Shown: positions 42,101 through 45,970 of the stretch, in pieces | How positions within the stretch are numbered: the stretch's first letter is position 1 | How the letters are laid out: each line of letters begins with the position of its first letter | DNA from: Sipunculus nudus | Lineage: Eukaryota; Annelida; Sipuncula; Golfingiida; Sipunculidae | NCBI GenBank assembly: GCA_026874595.1 | Contig: CM049317.1 | Coordinates: 65,946,618-66,010,617, forward strand | Direction: 5' to 3' | Length of the DNA stretch: 64,000 bases | Made by a program: the position numbers and the translations under genes | The notes under the pieces: generated by a model | What the model saw: only the letters and a program-made list of their open reading frames with translations | What the model was told of the DNA's origin: nothing | Database searches by the model: none

Positions 42101-43764
42101 ATAAGTAAGCTGATTTACATAGTGTTGTAGCATAAGTAACACAATTTCAGCTAAGATTGTTGAATTTCATGGATCTATTGAGTTTGATGAAAGTTTTGTG
42201 ATTCAGTATAAATGCATAAACTGACTATTGTTGTATATTTACATCTAGTGAATCTTTTAAATCTTAAATTAAGACAAGACATATCCTGATTGTGGTAAAA
42301 ACTGTAGTTTTCATCATTATTAAATGATTAAGTATATTCATTTTTACTGTGTATGTAACATTTTGATTTTTAAAGTTGTATTTCATATTCACTTGAAAGG
42401 TTTTTGAAATTTTATTAATAGATATTTAATATACCAGGAAATAATTATGTGTATTATGATGGCATCTGATGGCATTAAAATACTTGGAAGAGAGGCAAGA
42501 AGAAAATTACTCTTGTGAAAATGTATCTTGTCTTTAGAAAATCTAGATATAGTTTCTTGACCTTATATATGCAGTCTAAGTATCAAGAAAAAATATCTTG
42601 CAGATTTTTTTGCCGATAGTAAATTTTCTTTTGACAAGAAATGTTATCTGATCAAGAAAATTATTTTAGGCAGTGTAGATATGATATTTTAATTTGCCTG
42701 TTGCTGTTATAATAATGGAGCTATTTATTTTACTAAAGACTATTCATGTGTGAATCATAAAGTAGTGTATAATATAATAATCAGCAAGATTTTTTTTACA
42801 ACTCCAGCAATGATAATATGCCAAGTACCGCAATTAATAGTTCTGGATAAAGCAACTCTTTATTTATGAAAAATGGGAAATGTCATAAAGGTCATGGTCA
42901 TTTTAGCCTACTTTTATAATCTTTTGTGACTTGATACATTTTCAGGTAGGAATATTCAGGTGAAAATTGTTACGGCTGGTTACCATGGTGATGATGAAGA
43001 AACAATACACGTCCTGTCAGAGGAGGAGAGTGCATCTTTTAATCAAATGATTCTTACCCTGCTGGTGTGTACACTCGTAACCTTTATTTTTCTAGCAGTC
43101 CCCTTATCAATAATATCAGGCTTAAAGAAATCTTGATGCCTTGGATGTCTCTTCAAAAATTATTGAAAATACTTGGTTAATATATACATTTAAGCAAGAT
43201 AGCTTTGTAAAGTAAAATTAGATTACCATTTCTTGAAATCTATGGCTTTAAATATAATGGCAATAGGGCAATGGACATGAAGTCAACAGACTAAATGCCA
43301 AAGCCAGTAACATCCACAGACAAGATGTCCAAAATTTATTTGTACATGCATAACCATTATTTTGTAAGAGCTGTATACCCTACTGTAAAATATAAAGCCC
43401 TCCATGAAAAACCTGCATCACATGTTTATTCAGCTACTTAGTCAATTATGTACATTTGGACTAGGTTTTTTGTGAATAAAAATGAGGTCATCTTCAGCTA
43501 TTTTTTTAGATCCGTGGCATTAAAACATAATCTAGATCTGCACTATCCACATATAAAATGAGCCACATAATGTGTCACTTTAAACTCAGTTTTGACATCC
43601 CATATGTTAGATACAAGCAGAAGTATATCTATATCAATTTTATCTTTTCTATACAGGGTGGGGATGCAGAAGCAAACAAACAAGCACAAAAACAAACTAA
43701 CATGGAAAACAACTACAACAAGGTGTGGAGTGACAAACAACAGAAGAAGAAGACAGAGACATAA
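3231..43764 (+). CDS. OS9: OS-9 homologue, ER-associated degradation lectin (5' end missing)
   Basis: OS-9 is a soluble ER-lumen lectin that reads trimmed mannose glycans on misfolded proteins and passes them to the SEL1L-HRD1 ligase. Sixteen exons were placed: 3231-3407, 13022-13085, 15690-15766, 17087-17191, 18417-18618, 20071-20136, 22996-23403, 24492-24680, 26488-26527, 30487-30593, 31182-31288, 33715-33835, 34558-34626, 41085-41282, 42946-43064, 43657-43764. All have GT/AG ends and matching phases, and their 2157 bases give 718 codons plus TAA. Residues ~55-190 form the MRH domain with the double Trp of K-D-W-W, R-Q-Y-H, C-D-L, an Arg before T-E-V-R, and V-D-E-P...C-V-Y. Residues ~231-480 are acidic and charged. 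The C-terminus (I-Q-V-K-I-V ... N-Y-N-K-V-W) matches OS-9 rather than its paralogue XTP3-B/Erlectin, which has two MRH domains. The signal-peptide exon was not found. Phase consistency makes the model strong; small missed exons remain possible. Confidence 0.93.
4055..4125. repeat. (AT)n microsatellite, left arm
   Basis: An uninterrupted AT dinucleotide run directly next to the 3' LTR of the retrotransposon. It continues as AT repeats on the other side of the element. Confidence 0.95.
4126..4902 (-). repeat. 3' LTR
   Basis: Minus-strand ends TGTAACGG ... CATTACA; 777 bp. Near its end (minus orientation) lie AATTAACACTTTTATATATA and a GC-richer tail. A 24-bp segment CTGCCAAGCAGAGAACGAAT (core) occurs twice inside it, at 4258-4281 and 4635-4658. 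Each of the ten differences from the other LTR is a single substitution. Confidence 0.93.
4903..4916 (-). other. Polypurine tract
   Basis: On the minus strand AAGTAGGGGGAGGA abuts the 3' LTR directly, the expected primer site for plus-strand DNA synthesis. Confidence 0.8.
4917..5342 (-). other. Untranslated 3' region of the element
   Basis: 426 bp between the integrase stop and the polypurine tract. No open frame with a recognisable domain, and no envelope gene. Confidence 0.6.
5343..7376 (-). CDS. Retrotransposon integrase (with RNase H tail)
   Basis: 677 codons open. The first ~30 residues (A-N-Y-D-F-N-I-Q-Y-K-A-G-K-H-N) are the end of RNase H. Next comes the H-H-C-C zinc domain (G-H-L-G-R-N-R ... 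C-P-H-C), then the DDE core: C-V-D-Y-L-S, I-H-S-D-Q-G-R-Q-F, and G-Q-T-E-R-F-N. A C-terminal chromatin/DNA-binding type segment (D-H-V-L-V-R ... H-R-N-L-I-L-P-Y) follows. The last ~150 residues are an unusual Asp/Ser/His-rich tail that ends R-R-S-T-R-E-R-H-M-P-E-R-F. This is the only long intact frame of the element. It lies in a different frame from reverse transcriptase, so it is part of a broken Pol. Confidence 0.92.
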   Translation of the reverse strand: MANYDFNIQYKAGKHNIDSDALSRIPRLLAEKKNHNQCITNDVVKAVCQSVTIPSPVICSLSCDQSKAVPSTDPVNLLGQTRLNVAKEQLLDSNLNPFIVHFRDGKVINKKDLTHPDQIILFRCIDSLVLRDDILYRKRTLNGKIQYQMVIPSSLRQVALSGIHDDVGHLGRNRSVHLAHDRFYWPKMSKDIDSYIKNCPHCIRRKSPPAKAPLVPITSTQPMELLCVDYLSLEPSTGGIENILVMTNNFTRYAMAVPCRNTTAKTTAKILFDTFVQHYGFPARIHSDQGRQFESKIIKELCRLAGIHKSRCTLYHPMGNGQTERFNRSLISMLGTLEEEKKKNWKEYVSALTHAYNCTKNDATGYTPFYLMFGRHPRLPIDLVLGTNNNPNHQNYNPYVSDLKDQLSSAYDIAQRVSLSSRYHHKRLYDKGARNAVLGIGDHVLVRKVGIIGKQKLVDKWEKQVYEVLEQPNKDIPVYVVCPLGDKKRTRTLHRNLILPYTGLPVNPTQKPVSTTHKPIITSSVSGSEDSSTDDDPIFTITPNNRPHMSSSEDVSELHLELELSDDTDDDAIASDHSNTFLINGSTDDCNANVDTVNTTGLDDDVTGVLNDDAKGDNDNISQLHDDHDVISSHDHNNDGNSAPISDQSGDPDVNPVRRSTRERHMPERFWDYVLNG
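7377..7843 (-). pseudogene. RNase H portion of Pol, frame-broken
   Basis: In the reverse-transcriptase frame the translation shows a V-H-T-D-A-S motif, I-A-Y-A-S-R-S-L, K-L-E-F-L-A-L and F-T-D-N-N-P-L-T, the RNase H signatures. The frame then changes near 7420, where P-K-L-D-A-T-G-Q-R-W-V-S appears in the integrase frame. A TAA at 7844-7846 separates it from reverse transcriptase. Confidence 0.8.
7844..8542 (-). CDS. Retrotransposon reverse transcriptase
   Basis: 232 open codons carrying F-C-I-D-Y-R-T-L-N, F-S-S-L-D-L-K-S-G-Y-W-Q, M-P-F-G-L-V-N-A-P, the catalytic Y-L-D-D-I-I-V-F-S, and L-G-H-I-V-S plus F-L-G-Y-A-S-F-Y-R-R-F. All are standard Ty3/gypsy RT blocks. The Met start is a reading convention: the frame is continuous upstream to a TGA at 8597-8599 and is cut downstream by TAA at 7844. 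Confidence 0.93.
   Translation of the reverse strand: MLESKVIKESKSLFASPVVLVRKPDGTLRFCIDYRTLNSRTVRDAYSLPRIDETLDSLIGNRYFSSLDLKSGYWQVELAEEDKDKTAFTVGPLGFYQWETMPFGLVNAPACFQRLMQKTMGDLHLKECLLYLDDIIVFSTSFEEHLKHLNNIFQHLHDAGLKLKPSKCQLMQDKVKYLGHIVSKEGIHTDQSKISAVKVWPIPKCVSDVRRFLGYASFYRRFVPGFAKIEKP
8597..9064 (-). pseudogene. Protease-RT connecting segment of Pol
   Basis: 155 codons in the reverse-transcriptase frame. It contains the linker that precedes RT in this class (S-N-T-D-I-G-H-T-S-V-E-K-H-R-I-V-L) and stops at TGA right after P-F-R-E, inside a normally continuous conserved run. A CGA-to-TGA CpG change would explain the stop. Confidence 0.8.
9037..9510 (-). CDS. Retropepsin-like aspartic protease
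   Basis: The frame shows G-L-L-D-T-G-S-Q-V-S-T near its start, the D-T-G-S active-site loop, and F-L-I-G-T-N-V-L as the family's second conserved block. It is in the same frame as gag. It runs into a frame change at about 9065 caused by a 17-bp tandem duplication, so the true protease is a segment of a broken Gag-Pol. Confidence 0.85.
   Translation of the reverse strand: MFADGINCQGLLDTGSQVSTIAQWFNEKHLNPSDLVPVEEMMDLRQLDGQQVEYCGIIAVDLKFPEINSSQTFSLPVLVMKNTHFNASVQFLIGTNVLNSCLNFLQTNAGPNFIQSLHMPQPWNIAFKCLTNREKKSVNKGGYVLSTNGCYPPVMLL
9053..9078 (-). repeat. 17-bp tandem duplication breaking Pol
   Basis: GGTGGATAA occurs at 9053-9061 and again at 9070-9078, exactly 17 bp apart, within an imperfect 17-bp repeat. 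Seventeen is not a multiple of three, so it shifts the frame between protease and reverse transcriptase. Confidence 0.75.
9511..9876 (-). pseudogene. Gag C-terminus: coiled coil and CCHC knuckle
   Basis: It continues in the gag frame past the TAA at 9877-9879. It first encodes a Leu-heptad helix (L-K-Q-I-N-N-K-L-S-I-L-E-N-R-L). After a second TAA (9724-9726) it encodes C-S-R-C-L-R-H-T-H-T-V-D-K-C at 9661-9702, a perfect C-x2-C-x4-H-x4-C zinc knuckle. A third TAA lies at 9619-9621. Confidence 0.8.
9877..10929 (-). CDS. Gag with RRM-like N-terminus and PNMA-like capsid
   Basis: 350 open codons. Residues ~6-90 read as an RNA-recognition motif: V-V-S-M-H-G-L-P (RNP2-like) and G-R-G-F-I-V-F-E (RNP1-like) with the usual spacing. 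Residues ~170-340 resemble the capsid of PNMA proteins and related Ty3/gypsy Gags: L-P-P-F-S-G, Y-E-Q-W-R-S-H-L, F-D-R-Y-F-G-N-V, W-S-C-R-L-T-R-Q-L. Gag builds the particle and packages RNA. The Met at 10927-10929 follows the leader and is the first in frame. The frame ends at TAA 9877 before the zinc knuckle. Confidence 0.85.
   Translation of the reverse strand: MEGKSVDITRVVSMHGLPSDVNESEIIEHFSQIETPTHILFVREAHTGRCTGRGFIVFETKDTAKKAIDKISGSSLERDSSIKISLEHARAFSITEVSHLISNKLLDSLNPSSFQVPEGRRISEIVTKLNFLSDFEVNQMFVEFKHRRGDVIQGPSGATGYSVISPKLPPFSGNQDKTGSYEQWRSHLKSMTKAGVTPEPQILSASHQSVRGTAGNVLLHMPDESTPTDKLNKFDRYFGNVLPTEVLIQQFHSCKQDPKEDIVNWSCRLTRQLDLINQRNPTPHREYERLLRSRFWNGLYSKYIKEALRHRYDNGEEQDELFAAARALESELVHHSHMSDKKVASSNQIS
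10930..11710 (-). other. Untranslated leader of the element
   Basis: About 780 bp between primer site and gag, without a domain-bearing frame. It holds CACGTGAC and two CCAAT-type boxes near 11110-11150. Such a long leader normally contains packaging signals; none can be identified by eye. Confidence 0.55.
11711..11727 (-). other. tRNA primer-binding site
   Basis: The minus strand reads TGGTGCCCCGAGTGAGG starting three bases inside the 5' LTR boundary. TGG is the complement of a tRNA CCA end, and the rest would pair with an acceptor/T-stem half ending CGGGGCA. The pattern resembles elongator tRNA-Met (family-level recollection, uncertain). Confidence 0.7.
11731..12507 (-). repeat. 5' LTR
   Basis: 777 bp, minus-strand ends TGTAACGG ... 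CGTTACA. It carries AATAAA followed by ACTTTTATATATATACAT in the minus orientation, a plausible polyadenylation signal and TATA element, and the same internal 24-bp duplication at 11863-11886 and 12240-12263. Confidence 0.93.
12508..12545. repeat. (AT)n microsatellite, right arm
   Basis: TACAT followed by AT repeats next to the 5' LTR. With 4055-4125 it shows that the element landed inside a microsatellite. An exact target duplication cannot be assigned. Confidence 0.9.
13022..13085 (+). CDS. OS9: OS9 exon b, start of MRH domain
   Basis: The exon lies between TTTTTGCAG and GTAAGT. It encodes T-K-D-W-W-S-Y-E-F-C-Y-K-K-H-I-R-Q-Y-H. The Trp pair and the Gln are the glycan-contacting positions of the OS-9 MRH fold. 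It ends in phase 1. Confidence 0.95.
13769..13856. repeat. (TA)n microsatellite
   Basis: Over 80 bp of pure TA repeats, ending in the TA dinucleotide that borders the Tigger-like element. Confidence 0.95.
13857..15158. mobile_element. Tigger/pogo-like non-autonomous DNA transposon
   Basis: The left end CAGTGAAAACTGGTCTAACG and the inverse of the right end CAGTGAAACCTGTTTCAAG form terminal inverted repeats with TA on both outer sides. The phrases GGACACCTCAC and GACAACTGTC recur near both ends. 1.3 kb with no transposase frame. The CAGTG ends and TA target fit the pogo/Tigger branch of Tc1/mariner. Confidence 0.65.
15159..15189. repeat. (TA)n microsatellite between two elements
   Basis: TA repeats separating the Tigger-like element from the hAT-like element. 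Confidence 0.9.
15198..15615. mobile_element. hAT-like MITE in TA repeats
   Basis: The left end CCGGGTTCCCGCAGG and the inverse of the right end CAGGGTTCCTGCACC form imperfect inverted termini. AGGTCTTAAATTTG occurs near both internal flanks (direct copies at ~15300 and ~15578), and AAGTCTTA/AAGACTTT blocks are inverted. AT repeats lie on both sides, so the 8-bp duplication (TTATATAT/ATATATAT) is not decisive. No coding frame. Confidence 0.6.
15690..15766 (+). CDS. OS9: OS9 exon c, MRH domain
   Basis: The exon lies between TGTTTCAG and GTAAGT. It encodes D-G-K-I-Q-G-N-V-M-Y-L-G-M-Y-E-R-D-Y-D-W, matching the Y-L-G-Y-Y strand of vertebrate OS-9. It ends in phase 0. Confidence 0.93.
17087..17191 (+). 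CDS. OS9: OS9 exon d, MRH domain
   Basis: The exon lies between TATTTACAG and GTAAGT; 35 codons. K-S-N-E-H-R-L-N-R-Y-H and N-G-T-V-C-D-L ... T-E-V-R are MRH signatures, including the Asp after Cys and the Arg used for mannose binding. Confidence 0.95.
17617..17889. mobile_element. Long-TIR MITE, copy 1
   Basis: The first ~50 bp (AGTTGTTCTAGTTCTCCTTC ... CTGCTTTGTTTAGCA) are the inverse of the last ~50 bp (TGCTATTCAAAGCAGCAG ... GGAGATATAGAACAACTAC). The interior contains CGCTCTCATTGGTCTGTTT, shared with copy 2. Non-coding and superfamily unknown; it sits in an OS9 intron. Confidence 0.65.
18417..18618 (+). CDS. OS9: OS9 exon e, end of MRH domain
   Basis: The acceptor at 18416 (GAACAG) has a poor pyrimidine tract. 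It is chosen over TTTCAG at 18422 because it keeps F-Q before C-E-E-G, as in the vertebrate F-L-C-D-E-G. It encodes D-Y-V-N-R-V-D-E-P-E-T-C-V-Y-I-L-T-V, with the conserved Glu and Tyr that complete the sugar pocket. The donor is GTGAGG. Confidence 0.93.
19575..19896. mobile_element. Long-TIR MITE, copy 2
   Basis: Same design as 17617-17889: TAGTCATTCTAGATCTCCTT at the left mirrors AAGGAGATCTGGAATGACTG at the right, with CTCTCATTGGTTTGTTTG inside. The internal sequence has diverged from copy 1 more than the ends. Confidence 0.65.
20071..20136 (+). CDS. OS9: OS9 exon f
   Basis: The exon lies between TGTCTCATAG and GTACCG, 66 bases. It encodes a charged helix-like segment (E-S-E-K-K-S-L-E-R-R-A-H-E) just after the lectin domain. 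Phases match both neighbours. Confidence 0.8.
20137..22995. other. OS9 intron, no feature recognised
   Basis: AT-rich intron between exons f and g. The only notable item is a short segment near 22725-22790 (TTCTGTTTTAGAAAAGAATC) that is also present in the tandem duplication at 25316-25885. Confidence 0.5.
22996..23403 (+). CDS. OS9: OS9 exon g, acidic region
   Basis: The largest exon, 408 bases. It encodes long Asp/Glu runs, an Ala-rich block and a helix S-W-D-E-A-A-T-T-L-S-K-L-M, corresponding to the acidic linker of OS-9. The acceptor is inferred at TTTCAAAG and supported by phase; the donor is GTAATT. The open frame runs on past the donor into a T-rich intron, which is not coding. Confidence 0.82.
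24492..24680 (+). CDS. OS9: OS9 exon h
   Basis: The acceptor is ATTTACAG. It encodes a Ser run, then L-K-L-I-K-D-P-V-K-L-R-K-H-I-N-K-L-L, matching V-K-V-I-R-S-P-A-D-L-I-R-F-I-E-E-L in vertebrate OS-9. The donor GTTATT is weak. If it is not used, the frame continues G-Y and stops at once (TAA 24686-24688), a possible short isoform. Confidence 0.85.
25316..25885. repeat. 285-bp tandem duplication
   Basis: Copies at 25316-25600 and 25601-25885. I found one substitution between them (GGTGAGGGG versus GGTGTGGGG). It lies in the OS9 intron after exon h. Such near-identity implies a very recent event or an assembly artefact. Confidence 0.85.
26488..26527 (+). CDS. OS9: OS9 exon i (micro-exon)
   Basis: Forty bases between TTTTACAG and GTAGGT, encoding G-K-L-E-G-E-E-D-V-P-K-T-E. 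It was placed because it joins its neighbours in frame (phase 1 in, phase 2 out). Confidence 0.75.
26657..29776 (+). repeat. Array of ~340-bp repeats inside a dispersed element
   Basis: It begins TTTTTTAGCTCAGCTGACTG and a GTCCGT-rich segment, and ends GAGCGTCATGACCCATGGGT CACTTGTT. Inside, a unit of about 340 bp recurs about eight times. It is marked by CAGACTGGTGGCGCCACCTG, whose 12-bp core starts at 27003, 27343, 27686, 28021, ~28358, 28539, 28877 and 29179. The 181-bp step coincides with a nested fresh copy of the element start at ~28385. The short frames within it are not coding. Confidence 0.8.
30090..30256 (+). repeat. Dispersed repeat tail
   Basis: Ends AGCTGGGTGTTGAGACCAAT GGGTCCCTAG, a variant of the family's terminal block, also seen at 40565-40597. 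Confidence 0.45.
30487..30593 (+). CDS. OS9: OS9 exon j
   Basis: The exon lies between CTCTACAG and GTCCAT. It encodes an acidic stretch ending E-I-L-D-E-F-D-K, comparable to Q-L-L-G-E-F-E-K-E-L in vertebrate OS-9. The donor is suboptimal but frame-consistent. Confidence 0.8.
31182..31288 (+). CDS. OS9: OS9 exon k
   Basis: The exon lies between ATGCTGCAG and GTGAGG. It encodes M-D-L-S-E-E-Q-K ... A-K-I-E-D-I-I-Q-E, matching the conserved E-L-E-N-I-I-Q-E helix of OS-9. Confidence 0.88.
32075..32797 (+). repeat. Dispersed AGCTCAGCTGA element, copy
   Basis: Starts TTTTTAGTTCAGCTGACT with CCTTTGTCCGTCGG shortly after, and ends CAGCTGAGTGCCGTGACCCA TGGGTCCCTTGTT. It has the same two ends as 26657-29776 but a single, diverged interior. 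Confidence 0.65.
33150..33665 (+). repeat. Dispersed AGCTCAGCTGA element, diverged copy
   Basis: A GTCCGCTCACC / CAAGCTGAGCTATGG start followed by CCTTTGTCCTTCTG, with the interior phrase CAGTGCACAAATCCTAACC shared with the 27-29 kb array. It ends CAGCTGAGCATCATCACCAG TGGGTCACTTG. Confidence 0.5.
33715..33835 (+). CDS. OS9: OS9 exon l
   Basis: The exon lies between TTTATAG and GTATAC. It encodes F-K-K-L-A-K-T-L-S-T-L-L-T-K-M-E-E-K, matching L-T-S-T-L-N-K-L-I-K-R-L-E-E-K of the vertebrate protein. It begins only ~50 bp after a dispersed repeat. Confidence 0.9.
34449..34466 (+). repeat. Poly(G) tract
   Basis: Eighteen consecutive G residues in the intron before OS9 exon m. It can form a G-quadruplex in the nascent transcript. 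Confidence 0.9.
34558..34626 (+). CDS. OS9: OS9 exon m
   Basis: The exon lies between TTTCAG and GTGAGT, 69 bases. It encodes the acidic linker E-L-K-D-M-D-E-N-I-D-S-S-E-K-T-D-H-I-D-A-T-D-L. Confidence 0.82.
35480..35936. repeat. Dispersed repeat ending GGCCTGTAGGCC
   Basis: The end GCATTAGGCCTGTAGGCCTT is repeated at 40940-40962. The interior holds GTTGTATACAAGACTAATGG CGCCACC, related to the 126-bp repeats at 39060-39395. The left limit is uncertain. Confidence 0.45.
36855..38480. repeat. Dispersed repeat with internal duplicated unit
   Basis: Starts GAGCTTATGCGATGGTGTGG with GTCCGGCGTCCGGCGTC. A segment with ACTAAAATTACAATCTTAGA and TATGCCAATGTTGTTCAC recurs about 1.1 kb later (37217-37350 and 38348-38480), each ending GGTGGCGCCACC-like then CTTTTTTATACGGGGGTC-like. 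Confidence 0.55.
38690..39010. repeat. Short tandem repeats
   Basis: GGTCAAGAGTTCACTCAGTG-type units occur about five times (38690-38745, 38908-38985), and CATGTGATCACCTCATGGGT-type units about three times (38753-38822). Non-coding. Confidence 0.65.
39060..39395. repeat. 126-bp tandem repeat, about 2.7 copies
   Basis: The marker TACAAGACTGGTGGTGCCAC is spaced at about 126 bp (near 39115, 39241 and 39367), followed by TTTTGCACAGTG and CCTGCTTAT. Confidence 0.65.
39396..40597 (+). repeat. Dispersed AGCTCAGCTGA element, copy
   Basis: Starts TTTTTAGCTCAGCTGACTGT with CCGTCCGTCCGGGCGTC and ends GCTGAGCGTTGAGACCCATC GGTCCCTAG. It contains an exact 87-bp tandem duplication (39607-39693 and 39694-39780) and the palindrome GGTGGCGCCACC at 39808-39819. 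Confidence 0.65.
41085..41282 (+). CDS. OS9: OS9 exon n
   Basis: The exon lies between CCAACAG and GTATGG, 198 bases. It encodes H-R-I-K-V-R-V-T-R-G and L-E-D-K-V-R-D-E-L-Q-Q-A-G-M, matching H-R-V-R-V-R-V-T-K and the V-K-E-L-L-E-R-E-G-L segment. A minisatellite starts right after its donor. Confidence 0.9.
41283..41530. repeat. Minisatellite after OS9 exon n
   Basis: About six units built on GAGCAAGGCATCATGGGATA, spaced ~33-45 bp, starting within a few bases of the exon n splice donor. Units are diverged at the left and clean at the right. Unlike the BAZ2 array, they do not copy the donor itself. Confidence 0.8.
42946..43064 (+). CDS. OS9: OS9 exon o
   Basis: The exon lies between TTTTCAG and GTGTGT. 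It encodes N-I-Q-V-K-I-V-T-A-G-Y ... L-S-E-E-E-S-A-S-F-N-Q-M-I-L-T-L-L, the conserved C-terminal I-E-I-K-I-V and L-T-D-E-D-T motif region. Confidence 0.92.
43657..43764 (+). CDS. OS9: OS9 exon p, terminal coding exon
   Basis: The acceptor is CTATACAG; 35 codons and TAA at 43762-43764. It encodes N-M-E-N-N-Y-N-K-V-W-S, matching E-L-E-S-N-Y-R-R-V-W-G. There is no KDEL-type tail; the protein ends K-K-K-T-E-T. Confidence 0.93.
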   Translation, partial: GGDAEANKQAQKQTNMENNYNKVWSDKQQKKKTET

Positions 43765-43945
43765 TGTATACACAGACTGTATCAGACTGTAGTCTACCTG
43801 GTCTTGTTATTTATAACAGTGGCTCATACCTATAAAAGGTGCTTTCATACTTTATTTATAAACTTTACTTTGAGTGATGTAAGCATCCTTTGAGATATAC
43901 ATAATTATTTCTGGAGGTTAATAAAGGGGAAATATTTAAATCTTT
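43765..43945 (+). other. OS9: OS9 3' untranslated region
   Basis: Follows the TAA. AATAAA at 43920-43925 is the first canonical polyadenylation signal, so the transcript probably ends within about 25 bp after it. Confidence 0.6.
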
Positions 43946-45639
43946 TTTTCATGGCCTGAATCTGCATGCAAAATTAATCTGGGGGAATTGAGGTTTATTA
44001 ACTGTATTTGAGGTGACCAGTAAATTAACCCATACTTTAACAAATGCACAAAATGAGCAATTTATGCAGTGAGGGTGTAAGGTCACATCAAATTTGACTG
44101 TGATCTAAAAGATAGTCAATTGATTTCATAATGGATTTATAATGGAACGTTTGGACATAGACACTTTGGTGCGAGAGAGCCAAACTTACAGGAGACCATT
44201 AAAGAGAAACAAGTAAAAAGAAAAAGATAGAAATTATCCAGAAATACAGTTTTCAAAAGAGAAAATAACCCCATTTGTTTTCTACATTAAACCACTGTTA
44301 AAATTCAAATACTTGTCGAACTTGCATGTACCGGTTAATTTGAAGGTAAAACGTTCAGGAAAACCTTTCGACAGCTGAAGCATTACTAGCTATGAATAAG
44401 AGTGCACAATAATTTCCATCAGTGATTCTTGTAATATCTCTTTATGTTCATGTCATTATGATATTTGCACATGCAGTTAATCAGAGTGTCAGGTAATCAA
44501 GAATTTTCACTTACATTCACTTTTTTGCACACCCCTTTTATTTCATTTGGTGAATGGATCTATTAAATTATTGAATGCACGGCTAAGAAGGTAACCTTAT
44601 AATATGTTCATTGTATCACATGGACTTGCGTCCTAAAACAAATGATTTTTAATTAATATTATATCATTTAGTGTTAATACAGTCACCTTTGCGTTCATCA
44701 GTTTAATATATGGGGAGTAGGTTCACAGATATTGAGTTTTACTTATCTTTATTAAAAATGTAATTTTATGTTGTTCATGAAGTCAGTATTCAACTTTTCA
44801 ACCTTTTTTTCCCAGTTAACTTACAGTTTTCAGTAAATGTTCTTGTGTTGTGGAAATCACTACATATTTAATGTAATACTCAATAATATTCAGTCCAGAA
44901 AGGGACTGAACTGTTCTCAAGAACTGTTAGACGTATGTGAGAACAACACAAAAAGGTTTTTACATGATGTATTGTCAGTTTAATTCATAAGAAACTAACC
45001 ACCATTTTTAACCTAATGGGCACCCCAGGTGCTTAATTAATGTTACCTGTGACATTTCTGATCCCTGAGGAGCACCCCCCTCCCCCCTTTATTGTTCAAA
45101 TTTGCATGACTTAGTCAGATGGCTACCTGATTGACTGAGGTTGAGAAAGACCCTTCACCCAGTGATGTCAGATTTGAATCTTAAAATAGTGGTTGTCATT
45201 TATACAAGCATATATCATTGATTTGATGATTTATGACTGGAAGCAATGGCAACTTCAGATTTACTAGCCATGGATTGTTGGTCAGGAACCAGAAAATCTT
45301 GAGAAGGCACTTAATAGGGCAGGGAGCTTGTTAAGTTGAATACAGTACTAGTATGTGGATATAAATGAAGTAGCAACTACTGAAATGAAAAAAGGTAATA
45401 ATATACAGCAATAACAAATGAAGTAGAGATGATGAGGATGAGGATGATGATATTATGCCAGCTTGTTTCCTAGCATCATTAGAATTGTAGCTGCTGCTAA
45501 GTGCCTGAACTGAGTTTTTTAAAGATGCCATAATTAATGGATTTGTTGTGTTTTGATATTGTGATATTTTGTTGTTGGTATTCCTTCAGAGCTGCTTAAA
45601 ATCACATTCCATTTTAGCACAGAAAGTCCCACTACATGT

Positions 45640-45970
45640 TCTCACAGTGTATGGATACACTTATAGATTGGGGAGAAATAGTATGACATCAAACATGATC
45701 TCACTGTATATGGAACCTCAAAACTAGGAGAAACTATTGAGAATTCTAACAGATGATGTACATTGAAACCCATAGAACATGGGGAAATGATATAGATATC
45801 CCCTTTTTGTTCTGATTTTGTCTGGAAATTCATAGATATAGGAGAAAGTGTTTAGAATTCTAACAAATAATGTACACTGAAACCCATAGAACAGGGATAA
45901 ATGATGTAGACGGTCTCCATGTGCACCTTTTTTCTGGAAATTCATAGGAGAAATGGTGAAGATATCTTGA
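45640..45970. repeat. Decayed ~114-bp tandem repeat
   Basis: GAATTCTAACA occurs at 45741 and 45855, and TGAAACCCATAGAACA plus GGAAATTCATAG blocks repeat with the same spacing. Weaker GGAGAAA-containing remnants continue to about 46700. Confidence 0.6.
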